A model generated the notes under the pieces. That model worked only from the letters and a program-made list of their open reading frames with translations, searched no databases and was not told where the DNA came from. A stretch of 64,000 bases of DNA from NCBI GenBank assembly GCA_000437675.1, contig FR901744.1:8164-72163 (forward strand), written 5' to 3'. Shown in pieces: positions 63,814-64,000 of this stretch. A program made the translations under genes and the position numbers. The DNA comes from Prevotella sp. CAG:891 (GTDB taxonomy: Bacteria; Bacteroidota; Bacteroidia; Bacteroidales; Bacteroidaceae). Positions within the stretch are counted from its first letter, which is position 1, and every line of letters begins with the position of its first letter.

Positions 63814-64000
63814 GGGGTTGTACATGCGTTAATGGGGCAGAAACAAGGGCTGAATTTTTCTAATTTATCGGATGAGAAAATTTTCGCATAACTGAGTTCT
63901 GATGGCTGCCAGATGTTTGTTTGGTGAATCAATTACAGCTTTGTTTTTAAATTATTTATTAGTAATAGTTCTTAAATAGTCGTCCCTTAAAAAGCCCATT

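Noticed and set aside
63723..63932. 69-residue minus-strand ORF near the window end
   Set aside because: No family features and it overlaps the flank of iteron copy 4.

Overview
The window is a chromosomal, mostly housekeeping segment of a Bacteroidales bacterium, most likely Prevotella or a close relative. Three lines of sequence evidence point there. Intergenic regions carry the Bacteroidetes promoter pair TTTG / TAnnTTTG, for example before the initiator tRNA and before ruvC, panC, the NifU-like gene and the DUF1599 gene. Several protein families seen here are typical of the phylum: DUF4924, DUF1599, DUF4348, a DoxX-like protein beside tpiA, SPOR proteins and lipoproteins with an ASC lipobox. 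Gene order also fits, for example pyrB-pyrI-flavin reductase-glyA, guaB-PpiC-SurA and LysE-DUF4924-rfbD-prfC.

Layout. 1-3082: the 3' end of fabD, a GH13 amylase and an initiator tRNA-Met with its promoter and terminator. 3209-7281: a minus-strand operon (LysE exporter, DUF4924, rfbD, prfC). 7459-9186: a secreted endonuclease I. 9326-9862: a long dispersed repeat (R1). 9996-14485: minus-strand guaB and two periplasmic peptidyl-prolyl isomerases. 15423-19574: a UvrD/PcrA helicase, a small lipoprotein and a WecA-like polyprenyl-phosphate transferase. 20097-21555: panC-panD behind a strong promoter and a 195-nt leader. 21783-32606: a long minus-strand series covering pyrimidine synthesis (pyrBI), one-carbon and folate metabolism (glyA, folC, folE), chaperones (grpE, dnaJ), tpiA fused in frame to a DoxX-like membrane protein, and DUF1599. 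32901-33866: a very basic secreted protein. 34013-35083: the second dispersed repeat (R2), which carries an inserted element. 35251-53469: the GGGtGRT/NifU-like pair, a TPR protein, def, ruvX, serS, a GH25 lysozyme, an ABC exporter, ygiQ, ruvC, mscS, an MFS transporter and pheS. 53721-63245: plus-strand cell-envelope and glycogen genes (DUF4348 lipoprotein, murB, MBL hydrolase, PBP1A, kdsB, MORN protein, branching enzyme).

No CRISPR array, transposase, integrase, phage gene or canonical defence system was seen. The most unusual signal is non-coding. Four intergenic elements (cores at 15018-15091, 34530-34603, 49148-49263 and 63595-63689) share a strict design: 3 to 5 direct repeats of exactly 21 bp built on AGTTCC, followed by one inverted AGTTCC half-site exactly 26 bp after the last repeat start. 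One of them sits inside R2 at a point where the other repeat copy, R1, is uninterrupted. Both R copies keep a TTTG-N20/21-TATCTTTG promoter on the minus strand, so the repeat may be a transcribed RNA unit.

Other points worth checking are the DoxX-TpiA fusion, promoter placement that predicts leaderless mRNAs for ruvC and the GH25 lysozyme, and the poorly understood GGGtGRT/NifU-like gene pair. Function calls rest on reading motifs and family memory; no database search was run.
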